From: Roseicella aerolata
GTDB lineage: Bacteria > Pseudomonadota > Alphaproteobacteria > Acetobacterales > Acetobacteraceae
Direction: 5' to 3'
DNA: 64,000 nucleotides
Assembly (NCBI RefSeq): GCF_020523605.1
Contig: NZ_JAJAQI010000015.1
Span: 1 to 64,000, forward strand
The notes under the pieces are model-generated. The model was not told the DNA's origin. It did no database searches and was given only the letters and a program-made list of their open reading frames with translations. A program made the position numbers and the translations under genes. Positions 38,730 through 47,467 of the stretch are shown here, in pieces; positions within the stretch are counted from its first letter, which is position 1, and each line of letters begins with the position of its first letter.

Positions 38730-40070
38730 TCAGGCCCCCGCCATGGTCAGGCCCTCGACCCGCACCGTCGGGCTGTCCGTGCCGCGGCGGAATTGCAGGT
38801 CATCGGCCGGCGTCAGCTCCAGCAGCATGTCCTTCACATTGCCGGCGATGGTGATCTCGCTCACCGGCTCGGCCAGCGCGCCGTCGCGGATCATGAAGCC
38901 GGCGGCGCCGCGGCTGTAGTCGCCCGTCACGCCGTTCACGCCCATGCCGATGAGCTCGGTCACATAGAGCCCCTCGCGGATATCGGCCATCAGCGCCTCC
39001 GGCGTCACCCTCCCCGGCTCCAGCCAGAGATTGGTGGTGGAGGGCGAGGGCGGGCCGCCGGTGCCGCGGCTGGCATGGCCGGTGGAGGCCATGCCGAGTT
39101 GCCGCGCGCTGCGCCAGTCGAGCACCCAGGTGGTCAGCACGCCATCCTCGACGATGGCGCGGCGGGTGCCCTTCATCCCCTCCCCGTCGAAGGGCCGGCT
39201 ACGGAGCCCCCGCCGGCGCGTCGGGTCGTCCACCACCGTCAGGCCCGCGGCCATGACACGCTGGCCGAGCCTGTCCCGCAGGAAGGAGGTGCCGCGCGCG
39301 ACGGCGGCGCCGTTGATGGCGCCGGCGAGATGGCCGAGCAGCGAGGCGGCGACGCGCGGGTCATAGACCACCGGCACGCGCGCGGTCTTCGGCCGGCGGG
39401 GATTCAGCCGCGCCACCGCCTTCTCCCCGGCGCGACGGCCGAGCATGGCGGCATCCTCCAGATCCGAGAGATGCACGGTGGAGGAGTAGTCGTAGTCCCG
39501 CTCCATGCCCGTGCCCTGGCCGGCGAGCGCGGTGACGGAGATGGAGTGGCTCGTCCGCACATATTCGCCGGCGAAGCCGTTGCTGGCGGCGAGCGCGATG
39601 GCGTAGCGGCCCCATCCCGCCTCGGCGCCTTCCGAATTGGTCACGCCGGCCACCGCGAGCGCGGCATCCTCCGCCGCCGCGGCGCGCGCGATCAGCGCCT
39701 CCGCATTCGGCTCGGCCTCATCGGCCAGGTCGAGATCCACCGCGACCAGCCCGTCCGGCGCGTCGGGCAGGCCGGCGAAGGGGTCCTCCGGCACCACCCG
39801 CGCCATGGCGACGGCGCGTTCGGCCAGCGCCGCGAAGCCCCTGGGCGAGGGATCGGTGGAGGAGACGATCGCCTGCCGAAGCATGCCCCCCTGGCCGACG
39901 AAGACCCGCAGGCCGAGGTCGAAGCCCTCGGCGCGCTCGAGCTGCTCGATCTGGCCGAGGCGGCGGGCGACGGAGAGCGAGGCGTTGCTGACCAGGACGG
40001 CATCGGCGGCATCCGCGCCGGCCTTGCGGGCGGCGGCGACGAGGTCCTGCAGGGTGTCGGCGTGGGACAT
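38730..40070 (-). CDS. pmbA: TldD/PmbA family metalloprotease
   Basis: A 446-residue TldE/PmbA-type subunit. With TldD it forms a protease that degrades small peptides and matures microcin-type peptides. Typical segments are the N-terminal LERAEGFDLGLRVFVGQGG, SAISVTALAG-like HSISVTALAGQG, then PVVYDPRVAASLLGHLAGAINGAAVARGTSFL and the C-terminal GVTGDYSRGAAGFMIRDG and PVSEITIAGNVKDM. It lacks the HExxxH metal site, as expected for the E subunit. tldD is not in the window. It follows the M16 peptidase gene after a repeat-filled 169-bp gap. Confidence 0.93.
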   Translation of the reverse strand: MSHADTLQDLVAAARKAGADAADAVLVSNASLSVARRLGQIEQLERAEGFDLGLRVFVGQGGMLRQAIVSSTDPSPRGFAALAERAVAMARVVPEDPFAGLPDAPDGLVAVDLDLADEAEPNAEALIARAAAAEDAALAVAGVTNSEGAEAGWGRYAIALAASNGFAGEYVRTSHSISVTALAGQGTGMERDYDYSSTVHLSDLEDAAMLGRRAGEKAVARLNPRRPKTARVPVVYDPRVAASLLGHLAGAINGAAVARGTSFLRDRLGQRVMAAGLTVVDDPTRRRGLRSRPFDGEGMKGTRRAIVEDGVLTTWVLDWRSARQLGMASTGHASRGTGGPPSPSTTNLWLEPGRVTPEALMADIREGLYVTELIGMGVNGVTGDYSRGAAGFMIRDGALAEPVSEITIAGNVKDMLLELTPADDLQFRRGTDSPTVRVEGLTMAGA

Positions 40071-40084
40071 TGTCGTCTCCTAAG

Positions 40085-40147
40085 CCGGGGAAGGCGCTGC
40101 CTTCCCCGGACCCCAACCGCCAGACCAGAACCTGGCCTGGACCGGTG
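40085..40147 (-). repeat. Dispersed repeat with terminal hairpin, copy 3 (inverted)
   Basis: On the minus strand ACCGGTCCAGGCCAGGTTCTGG is followed by a perfect 11-bp hairpin, CCGGGGAAGGC / AGC / GCCTTCCCCGG, in the same order as 726-784. It occupies the space just before the pmbA start codon, so the hairpin lies in the pmbA leader. Confidence 0.65.
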
Positions 40148-40202
40148 TTAGTTTCAGGCAAACTCAGGCCGGGTCCAGGGGTCGCCTGACCCGTGCCAAG
40201 GG

Positions 40203-40238
40203 GTTGGCGGCACTGCCGCCAACAAGGGGCAAGGCCCC
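40203..40238. repeat. Two tandem hairpins after the M16 peptidase gene
   Basis: GTTGGCGGC / ACT / GCCGCCAAC (40203-40223) and GGGGC / AAG / GCCCC (40226-40238) lie immediately after the stop codon of the M16 peptidase gene (40240). Both stems are perfect. They may end that transcript. Confidence 0.5.
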
Positions 40239-40239
40239 C

Positions 40240-41505
40240 TCAGGCGGCCAGCCGCTCGGCGATCTGCGGCAGCCCCGGCACCTTGCCCGCGGGCCCGAGC
40301 GCCGCGAGGGTCGGCGTCGCGCGGAAGGCCGCGCGGGCCGCCTCCTGCACGTCCTCGATGGTGACGGCGGCGATCTTCGCCTTGGTCTCCTCCACGGGGA
40401 TGACGCGGCCATGCACCTGGATCTGCCGGGCGAGCTGCTCGGTGCGGCTGCCGGTGCTCTCGAGCGACATGAGCAGGGAGGCGCGGAACTGCGCCTTGGC
40501 ACGGTCCAGCTCCTCCTGCGTCACATCGGTCTGCACCTTGCGCAGCTCCTCCAGCGTGACGGGGACCAGCTCCTCCGCCTCCTTCTCCCCGGTGCCGGCA
40601 TAGACGGCAAACAGGCCGCCATCCTGGAAGGGATGCGCGAAGGAGTAGATGGAATAGACCAGCCCGCGCTTCTCCCGGATCTCCTGGAACAGGCGGGAGG
40701 ACATGCCGCCGCCGAGCAGGGTCGAGAGCAGCAGGGTGGGGTAGTGCAGGCGGTCGCGGTAGCTGGTGGCGGGGAAGCCCAGCACGATATGCACCTGGTC
40801 GAGGTCGCGCTCCTCGCGGAACTCGCCGCCGGCATAGCGGGCGGGCTCGGGCGGCGGCGGCGCCACCTGTGGCAGGTCGGCGAAGTGGCGCTTCACCATC
40901 TCCAGCAGGTCCTCATGCTCCACCGCGCCGGCGGCGGCGACCACCATGCGCTCCGGGCCATAGTGGTGGCGCATGTAGCCGGTCAGCGCCTCCCGCTTCA
41001 TGCCCTTGATGACCTCCTCGGTGCCGAGCGTCGGGCGGCCCATGGGCTGGCCGGGATAGGCGGTGTTCTGGAAATGGTCGAAGATGATGTCGTCCGGCGT
41101 GTCGTTCGCCTGGCCGATCTCCTGCAGGATCACGCCCCGCTCGCGCTCCAGCTCCTCCGGGATGAAGGTGGAATGCGTCAGGATGTCGCCGATGATGTCC
41201 GCGGCGAGGCCGACATCCTCCTTCAGCACCTTGCAGTAATAGGCGGTGTTCTCGCGGGAGGTGTAGGCGTTCAGGTGGCCGCCGACATTCTCGATCTCGC
41301 GGGCGATGGCGGCGGCGTCGCGCCGCTCCGTGCCCTTGAAGGCCATGTGCTCGAGGAAATGGGAGACGCCGTTCTCCGCCGCGCTCTCATGGCGCGTGCC
41401 GGCGGCGACATAGGCACCGATGGAGACGGTCTCGACCCGCTTCATGGTCTCGGAAACGACCGTGAGGCCATTGGGCAGGCGGGTGAGGCGGACGGCTTCG
41501 GACAT
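40240..41505 (-). CDS. M16 family zinc peptidase (processing-peptidase-like)
   Basis: A 421-residue peptidase related to the beta subunit of mitochondrial processing peptidase. The inverted zinc motif HFLEH (about residues 49-53) with the distal Glu in REIENVGGHLNAYTSREN (about 68-85) is complete. The C-terminal half has the glycine-rich LLSTLLGGGMSSRLFQEIREKRGLVYSIYS. The start MSEAVRL has AAGGA upstream. It follows thrC and a DUF29 gene on the same strand; the thrC-M16 neighbourhood is widespread in Alphaproteobacteria. It probably degrades signal peptides or other short peptides. Confidence 0.93.
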   Translation of the reverse strand: MSEAVRLTRLPNGLTVVSETMKRVETVSIGAYVAAGTRHESAAENGVSHFLEHMAFKGTERRDAAAIAREIENVGGHLNAYTSRENTAYYCKVLKEDVGLAADIIGDILTHSTFIPEELERERGVILQEIGQANDTPDDIIFDHFQNTAYPGQPMGRPTLGTEEVIKGMKREALTGYMRHHYGPERMVVAAAGAVEHEDLLEMVKRHFADLPQVAPPPPEPARYAGGEFREERDLDQVHIVLGFPATSYRDRLHYPTLLLSTLLGGGMSSRLFQEIREKRGLVYSIYSFAHPFQDGGLFAVYAGTGEKEAEELVPVTLEELRKVQTDVTQEELDRAKAQFRASLLMSLESTGSRTEQLARQIQVHGRVIPVEETKAKIAAVTIEDVQEAARAAFRATPTLAALGPAGKVPGLPQIAERLAA

Positions 41506-41589
41506 GGAGTTCCTTGCGTGGGGGAGGTCGGGAAGGGCGTTCACGGGGATATGGGCGTGCTGCCGCCCGGGCGCGAGTGGGCCATCCGG

Positions 41590-42063
41590 TCAGGCCGGGG
41601 CGCGGCCGATGGCGCCGATGAGGGCGCGGAGGTCCGCTTCCTCATCCATCAGGGCATCGAGGCTGAGGTCGGTGCGGTCCGGGATCGGCTGGGCCGGCCC
41701 ATCGCCCGGCGTGGCCAGGACGGTGCGCCGGGCATCGTCAAAGCACTGCTGAACCGAAATGCGTGCCGCCATGCTGCGATGATAACGCCTCTGGGCCTGC
41801 ACCAGGAAGTTCACCGCCTCCCCTGTCCAGTGCGGCACTGCCGTACTGGCAGGCCAGCGAGCCATCTTGAGCGCGTGGACCATCGCTTGGGTCAACAGCG
41901 AGGTGACCGCGGCGATCTCGGAATTCCCCAGATCCTCGATCTCCTCGATCACATGCTCCCAGTCGAGGTCGTTCACCCTCTCGCCCGCCACATGCCGGCG
42001 CAGCCGGTCGGCCTGGAGGCGGGACCAGGTGACGATATCCGTCCGGTACAGATCGTCGGGCAT
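41590..42063 (-). CDS. DUF29 domain-containing protein
   Basis: A 157-residue protein of the DUF29 family. The start LYRTDIVTWSRLQADRLRR, the motif LDWEHVIEEIEDLGNSEIAAV (about residues 33-53) and the following basic helix ALKMARWP are the family hallmark. The function is unknown; DUF29 proteins are common in cyanobacteria and in this bacterial group and sometimes adjoin toxin-antitoxin or mobile genes. Here one sits between thrC and the M16 gene, two genes that are often direct neighbours, so it may be an insertion into that pair. Confidence 0.85.
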   Translation of the reverse strand: MPDDLYRTDIVTWSRLQADRLRRHVAGERVNDLDWEHVIEEIEDLGNSEIAAVTSLLTQAMVHALKMARWPASTAVPHWTGEAVNFLVQAQRRYHRSMAARISVQQCFDDARRTVLATPGDGPAQPIPDRTDLSLDALMDEEADLRALIGAIGRAPA

Positions 42064-42306
42064 GCAGCTTCCTCGGGGCGGGGACGGCCGCTGGGGGGCG
42101 GCGTCCGTCCGGGGTGTCCGGTCCGTGACCCTCCCATGTAATGCGAAATGCCGGCCGGCGCGACCGTTGCGCGGCCGGGCAGGGTGCGCGTGCGCGCGAG
42201 GTCCCGGCCGCCCGCCCGGGACGGGAGCAGGATGCGGAGGGCGGCCGGCGCGGCGGTCCGCGGCCGGCCAGGGCCACCGGACCGGTCGACCCGGCGCCGG
42301 GCCGCG

Positions 42307-43716
42307 CTACCCCGCGCGGTTGCGCCGGGTATGGGCGCGGACGAAATCCTCCACCGGGGCCAGATCGGCCCGCAGCACCGAGTACCGCTCCTCCCGCTCA
42401 TACAGGTCCGCCAGCCGCGGCGGCAGCGGCGGGCGCATCCCCGTCGCCCGCTCCACCGCATCCGGGAATTTCGCCGGATGCGCGGTGGCGGCGACCACCA
42501 CGGGGATGCCCGGGTCCTCCGGCGCATGGGTCCGGGCGGCGGCGGTGCCGATGGCGGTATGCGGGTCCGCGAGGTAGCCGGCCACCTCCTGCAGCCGCCG
42601 GATTTCCGCGAGCGTCCCCTCATCGGAGAGCGCGAAGCCGTGGAACAGCCCGGTCGCCCGCTTCCAGGCGGCATCCGGCACCGGCATCCGCCCCTCGGCC
42701 CGGAAGCGGCGCATGGTCTCGGCCGTCGCCGCGGCGTCGCGCCCCAGCAGCTCGAACAGCAGCCGCTCGAAATTCGAGCTGACCTGGATGTCCATGCTGG
42801 GGGAGAGGCTGGGCTCCACCCCCTTCACAGACATGTCGTTGGCCGCCAGGAAGCGCGTCAGGATGTCGTTGCGGTTGGAGCCGACGATGAGGCGCTCCAC
42901 CGGCAGCCCCATCTCCCGCACCGCCCAGGCGGCCAGCACATTGCCGAAATTACCGGTGGGCACGCTGAAGGCCACCGGCCGTTCCGGGGCGCCGAGGGCG
43001 AGGGCGGCATAGGCGTAATAGGGAATCTGCGCCGCCACCCGGGCCCAGTTGATGGAGTTGACCGCGGCCAGCCGCATCTCCTCCCGGAAGGGGGCGTCGC
43101 CGAACATCGCCTTCACCAGGTCCTGGCAGTCGTCGAAGCTGCCCTGGACGGCGAGGTTGGCGACGTTGTCCGACAGCACCGTCGTCATCTGCCGGCGCTG
43201 CACCTCGGAGGTGCGCCCCTCCGGATGCAGGATGACGATGTCGATCGCCGCGCGGTCCCGGCAGGCCTCGATGGCGGCGGAGCCGGTATCGCCCGAGGTG
43301 GCGCCGACGATGGTGATCCGCTCCCCCCGCCGCGCCAGCACATGGTCGAAGAGCCGCCCGAGCAGCTGCATCGCCATGTCCTTGAAGGCGAGCGTCGGCC
43401 CGTGGAACAGCTCCAGCGCGAAGGTCCGGTGGTCGAGCTGGACCAGCGGCGCGATGGCCGGGTGGCCGAAGCCGGCATAGGCGGCCCCGGTCATGCCCCG
43501 CAGCGTCCCGAGCGGCAGCGTCTCCCCGGCAAAGAGGTGCATCAGCCGGGCGGCAAGCTCCGGATAGGGCAGGCCGCGCAGCGCCCGCCACTCGGCGGGT
43601 GAAAGGCTCGGCCAGCTCTCCGGCAGGAAGAGCCCGCCATCCTCGGCGAGGCCGGCGAGCAGGACGCCTTCGAAGTCACGGGGGGCGGCCTGGCCGCGGG
43701 TGCTGAGATAGCGCAT
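42307..43716 (-). CDS. thrC: Threonine synthase
   Basis: PLP enzyme (469 residues) that converts O-phosphohomoserine to threonine, last step of the pathway. MRYLSTRGQAAPRDFEGVLLAGLAEDGGLFLPE is the usual start. The PLP lysine lies in HGPTLAFKDMAMQLLG (about residues 105-120). ATSGDTGSAAIEA, then MTTVLSDNVANLAVQGSFDDCQ and VPTGNFGNVLAAW follow. It is of the long class found in proteobacteria and yeast. It begins the thrC-DUF29-M16 series and is divergent from the Bug gene at 43913. Confidence 0.96.
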   Translation of the reverse strand: MRYLSTRGQAAPRDFEGVLLAGLAEDGGLFLPESWPSLSPAEWRALRGLPYPELAARLMHLFAGETLPLGTLRGMTGAAYAGFGHPAIAPLVQLDHRTFALELFHGPTLAFKDMAMQLLGRLFDHVLARRGERITIVGATSGDTGSAAIEACRDRAAIDIVILHPEGRTSEVQRRQMTTVLSDNVANLAVQGSFDDCQDLVKAMFGDAPFREEMRLAAVNSINWARVAAQIPYYAYAALALGAPERPVAFSVPTGNFGNVLAAWAVREMGLPVERLIVGSNRNDILTRFLAANDMSVKGVEPSLSPSMDIQVSSNFERLLFELLGRDAAATAETMRRFRAEGRMPVPDAAWKRATGLFHGFALSDEGTLAEIRRLQEVAGYLADPHTAIGTAAARTHAPEDPGIPVVVAATAHPAKFPDAVERATGMRPPLPPRLADLYEREERYSVLRADLAPVEDFVRAHTRRNRAG

Positions 43717-43912
43717 GGGGGGCGCAACCTAGCGGCTGCGGCCGGATGCAGCCAGCGGCGGCCGGCGGCATCGCCCTGCCTGCCCCGGGCGCCGGCGGCA
43801 GGACGGCCCGGCGGGGCGCGCGACCTATGCGGTGCGACACGGACTGGCATTCGGCAAGAGGCCATGAAGGCGGCCATCCCGCACGCTATCCGTACGGGTT
43901 CGGAGACCGCCC

Positions 43913-44878
43913 ATGCGCCGCCTGCTCGCCCTGCTGCTGCTGCTTCCCGGCCTCGCCGCCGCGCAGGCGCCGGAGCCGCCCGCCCGCCCCGCCCGGGGCC
44001 CCATCCGCCTGATCGTGCCCTTCCCGACCGGCGGCGCCGCGGACGGCACGGCCCGCATCCTCGCCCCGGCGCTCGCCGCCTCGCTCGGCACGCCGGTGCA
44101 GGTGGAGAACCGCCCGGGCGGGCGGGGCATCGCCGGGGCGGAGGCCGTCGCGCGCGCCGCGCCGGACGGGCGGACCCTCGGCCTCTCCGTGGCCGCATGG
44201 CCGGAGGCGGCCCCGGCGGCGGAGCGGCCGCCGCGGGAAGGCGGCCCTGCCCTAACCCGGGTCGCGCTGGTGGCCGAGACGCCGACCGTGCTGCTCGTGC
44301 CGGCCGGCAGCCGCTTCCAGGCCATGGAGGTCTATCTGCGAGCCGGGCGGAGCTGGATGCGCGGCCTGACCTTCGGCAGCCCGGCCGCGGGCAGCCTGCC
44401 GCACCTGCAGGGGGAGATGCTGGCCCGGGCGGCGGAGGCGCGGCTGGTGCATGTGGCCTATCGCGGCACCGCCGCGGGGCTGCAGGACTTGGCGAACGGC
44501 CAGGTGGACAGCCTGATGGCACCGCTCGCCAGCGCCATGCCGGCGCTCCTGGCCGGCGAGGTGCGGGCGCTGGCCGTCAGCGGCCCGGCCCCGGATTCGC
44601 GGCTGCCGGGCGTGCCGAGCTTCGCCTCGCTCGGCTACCCGCAGCTCACCGCCACGCTGCGGATGTGGATCAGCGCCCCGCCGGACCTGCCGCCGGCGCT
44701 GCTGGCCCGGCTGCGGGGCGGTGCCGAGCGCGCCATGGCCGGGCCGGCGGTGGAACGGCAGTTGCTCCTCGCGGGGCTGACGCCGCCGGCGCGGCCGCGG
44801 GAGGAACCGTCCGACCCGCGGCTGGTCGCGGAACTCGGGGAGGCGTCCCGGCCGCAAGCGGGCCCGCAGGCGAATTGA
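43913..44878 (+). CDS. Bug family tripartite tricarboxylate transporter substrate-binding protein
   Basis: A 321-residue periplasmic binding protein, the second Bug protein of the window. Signal peptide MRRLLALLLLLPGLAAAQA, then IRLIVPFPTGGAADGTARIL, then VQVENRPGGRGIAGAEAVARA and VAYRGTAAGLQDLANGQVDSL are diagnostic. It is encoded divergently from thrC, with no transporter membrane genes nearby. The C-terminus is slightly extended and charged (REEPSDPRLVAELGEASR). The ligand is unknown. Confidence 0.88.
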   Translation: MRRLLALLLLLPGLAAAQAPEPPARPARGPIRLIVPFPTGGAADGTARILAPALAASLGTPVQVENRPGGRGIAGAEAVARAAPDGRTLGLSVAAWPEAAPAAERPPREGGPALTRVALVAETPTVLLVPAGSRFQAMEVYLRAGRSWMRGLTFGSPAAGSLPHLQGEMLARAAEARLVHVAYRGTAAGLQDLANGQVDSLMAPLASAMPALLAGEVRALAVSGPAPDSRLPGVPSFASLGYPQLTATLRMWISAPPDLPPALLARLRGGAERAMAGPAVERQLLLAGLTPPARPREEPSDPRLVAELGEASRPQAGPQAN

Positions 44879-45168
44879 GACCGGGCCGCATGGGGCCTGG
44901 CCCGCAGCCGCCATGGGCGGTGGGGCCGCGCAGGCCGCCCGCGCCACGGCAGGGCCGCCGCGGGCCGGATGAGCGGGGGCCGGCATGGCAGCCCCGCGGG
45001 ACGGCGAAGGAGGGCGCGCCAGGGCAGGGGGGGGATCATGCCGGCCCCGCGCCTGGCCGCCCTGGGGCCGCGGCGTGTACCGGGTTAGAAGGCGGTGCAC
45101 CCGGGAGAGCCGCCCATGTCCAGTTCCGCCCCCATCCCCATTCGCGGCACCGGCCGGGCAGGCGGCGC

Positions 45169-45774
45169 ATGACCGAGGCCCGCCGCCACGCCCCCGCCAC
45201 CGCCCGCAACCGGGACCCCATCCTCGCCGTGCTGCGCCGGCACCTGCCGGAGACCGGCCGGCTGCTGGAGGTCTCGAGCGGCACGGGCGAGCATGCCGTG
45301 CATTTCGCCGCGGCCTTCCCCGGCCTCCTCTGGCAGCCCACCGATCCCGATCCCGCGGCGCGCGCCAGCATCGCCGCCTGGGCGGCGGAGGCGCGGCTGC
45401 CCAACCTGCTGCCGCCGCTCGATCTCGATGCCGCGGCGGAGGCCTGGCCGGTGACGCAGGCCGATGCCGTGCTCTGCATCAACATGATCCATATCGCGCC
45501 CTGGGAAGCCGGGCTCGGCCTGCTGCGCGGCGCCGCGCGCCTCCTCCCGCCGGGCGGGCCGCTGGTCCTCTACGGTCCCTACCGCCGCGGCGGGCAGCAC
45601 ACCGCCCCCTCCAACGCGGCCTTCGACGAGGGGCTGCGGGCGCAGGACCCGCGCTGGGGCGTGCGGAACCTGGAGGACGTGGCCGAGGCCGCCGCGGCCG
45701 CCGGCTTCGGCGCGCCCATCGTCGAGGCGATGCCGGCGAACAACCTCACCGTGATCTTCCGCCGCGCGGGCTGA
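45169..45774 (+). CDS. DUF938 family SAM-dependent methyltransferase-like protein
   Basis: A 201-residue class I methyltransferase fold. The start RRHAPATARNRDPILAVLRR and the SAM site LLEVSSGTGEHAVHFAAAFP (about residues 33-52) are the DUF938 hallmark. QADAVLCINMIHIAPWEA carries the usual motif around strand 4, and LVLYGPYRRGGQHTAPSNAAFD follows. The substrate is unknown. It precedes the GMC oxidoreductase gene by 34 bp on the same strand. The long frame upstream, spanning the Bug gene region, is a shadow. Confidence 0.88.
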   Translation: MTEARRHAPATARNRDPILAVLRRHLPETGRLLEVSSGTGEHAVHFAAAFPGLLWQPTDPDPAARASIAAWAAEARLPNLLPPLDLDAAAEAWPVTQADAVLCINMIHIAPWEAGLGLLRGAARLLPPGGPLVLYGPYRRGGQHTAPSNAAFDEGLRAQDPRWGVRNLEDVAEAAAAAGFGAPIVEAMPANNLTVIFRRAG

Positions 45775-45808
45775 TGCGCCACCCTCCCCGCGGGGGAGAC
45801 AGGCAGGC

Positions 45809-47404
45809 ATGGAAGAGACCGACTACCTCGTCATCGGCGCCGGCTCGGCCGGCTGCGTGGTCGCGGCGCGCCTCGGCGAGGCCGGGGAGCGCGTCACGCT
45901 GCTGGAGGCGGGGCCGCGCGATCGCCATCCCTGGATCCACATCCCCGCCGGCATGCTCAAGCTGCTGCAGAACCAGAAGCTGGTGAACTGGGGCTATACG
46001 ACGGAGCCCGACTCCGCCACCGGCCACCGCGAGATCCGCTGGCCGCGCGGCAGGACCCTGGGCGGGTCGTCGTCCATCAACGGCATGCTGTACGTGCGCG
46101 GCAACCCCGCGGATTTCGACATCTGGGCGCAGATGGGCTGCCGCGGCTGGTCCTATGAGGAGGTATTGCCCTTCTTCCGCAGGAGCGAGCACTACGTCCA
46201 GGGCGGCGACCCGGAGGTTCGCGGCCAGGGCGGTCCACTCCAGGTCGAGGACTACCGCACCATCCTCCCCCTGACGCACCGCTTCGTGGAAGCCGCGCAG
46301 CAGGCCGGCCATCCCTTCCGGCAGGACCTGAACGGGAAGAAGCAGGAGGGCGTCGGCTATTCCCAGATGACGCGCCTCGGCCGCTGGCGCGGCTCGACCG
46401 CGCGGACCTTCCTGGCGCGGGCGAAGGGCAAGGTGCGGGTCGAGACGGAGGCGCAGGCGGCGCGGCTGCTCTTCGATGGCCGGCGCTGCATCGGCGCCGA
46501 GTTCCGCCAGGGCGGCGTGCTCCGGACGATCCACGTGAAACGGGAGGTGATCGTCTCCGGCGGCGCGGTGAACTCGCCGCACCTGCTGCAATTGTCGGGC
46601 CTCGGCCCGGCGGAGCATCTGCGCGGCCTCGGGATCGCGGTGCTGCAGGACATGCCGCAGGTCGGCCTGAACCTGCAGGACCACTACGTCTCCCGCGTCC
46701 AGCACCGGGTGAAGGACAGCATCAGCACCAACCAGCTCGCGCGGGGGCTCCGGCTGGCGGGGGAGGTCGCGCGCTTCTTCGCGCTCGGCAAGGGCGCGCT
46801 CACCTTCGGCGTGACGACGGCGCAGGTCTTCGCCCGCAGCCGGGAGGGGCTGGCGAGCCCCGACCTGCAACTGCTCTTCACCCCCGCGAGCTATACGCTC
46901 GGCCAGTTCGGCGTGCTGGAGACGGAGCCGGGCATGACCTGCGCCATCTGCCCGGTGAAGCCGGACAGCCGCGGCACCGTCCTGGCGAAGTCCGCCGATC
47001 CCTTCGAGCGGCCGGCGATCCGGCCCAACTACCTCTCGGCGCCCTCCGACCAGCGGCTGCTGGCGGCGGGCATCCGCATGGTGCGCGAGATCTTCGCCCA
47101 AGCCCCCATCGCCCGCTACAGCGTGCAGGAGATCCTGCCGGGGCCGGGCGTGGCATCCGAGGAGGAACTACTGGCGTTCAACCGGCAATACGGCACCACC
47201 ATCTACCACCCCGTCGGCACCTGCCGCATGGGGGAGGACCCGATGAGCGTGGTGGACAGCCGCCTGCGGGTGCGGGGGATCGGCGGGCTGCGGGTGGCCG
47301 ATGCCTCGATCATGCCGACGCTCACCACCGGCAACACCAACGCGCCGACCATCATGATCGGGGAGAAGGCCGCCGCCATGATCCTCGAGGAGGCCAGGGC
47401 GTAA
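45809..47404 (+). CDS. GMC family oxidoreductase (choline dehydrogenase-like)
   Basis: FAD-dependent alcohol dehydrogenase, 531 residues. The dinucleotide fold VIGAGSAGCVVAARL (about residues 8-22), LLEAGPRDRHPWIHIPAG, the GMC signature LGGSSSINGMLYVRGN (about 87-102), SGGAVNSPHLLQLSGLGP and the catalytic His region YHPVGTCRMGED (about 466-477) are intact. The C-terminal TTGNTNAPTIMIGEKAA is canonical. No betaine-aldehyde dehydrogenase or betI gene is adjacent, so choline is not a supported substrate; polyethylene glycol or other alcohols are equally possible. Confidence 0.92.
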   Translation: MEETDYLVIGAGSAGCVVAARLGEAGERVTLLEAGPRDRHPWIHIPAGMLKLLQNQKLVNWGYTTEPDSATGHREIRWPRGRTLGGSSSINGMLYVRGNPADFDIWAQMGCRGWSYEEVLPFFRRSEHYVQGGDPEVRGQGGPLQVEDYRTILPLTHRFVEAAQQAGHPFRQDLNGKKQEGVGYSQMTRLGRWRGSTARTFLARAKGKVRVETEAQAARLLFDGRRCIGAEFRQGGVLRTIHVKREVIVSGGAVNSPHLLQLSGLGPAEHLRGLGIAVLQDMPQVGLNLQDHYVSRVQHRVKDSISTNQLARGLRLAGEVARFFALGKGALTFGVTTAQVFARSREGLASPDLQLLFTPASYTLGQFGVLETEPGMTCAICPVKPDSRGTVLAKSADPFERPAIRPNYLSAPSDQRLLAAGIRMVREIFAQAPIARYSVQEILPGPGVASEEELLAFNRQYGTTIYHPVGTCRMGEDPMSVVDSRLRVRGIGGLRVADASIMPTLTTGNTNAPTIMIGEKAAAMILEEARA

Positions 47405-47416
47405 ACATCCAGGATT

Positions 47417-47437
47417 CCGGGGAAGGCACTTCCCCGG
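47417..47437. repeat. Hairpin between the GMC and sirtuin genes
   Basis: CCGGGGAA / GGCAC / TTCCCCGG, a perfect 8-bp stem directly after the GMC stop codon. Its sequence resembles the hairpin of the repeat at 40085-40147, but the core is absent. Confidence 0.45.
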
Positions 47438-47467
47438 CCCCCTTCGTTTTCCGGGAGTCTGGCAGCC

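Noticed and set aside
45809-47404. Calling the GMC oxidoreductase BetA
   Set aside because: No betB, betI or choline transporter gene is adjacent, and the family is too broad to assign choline as substrate.
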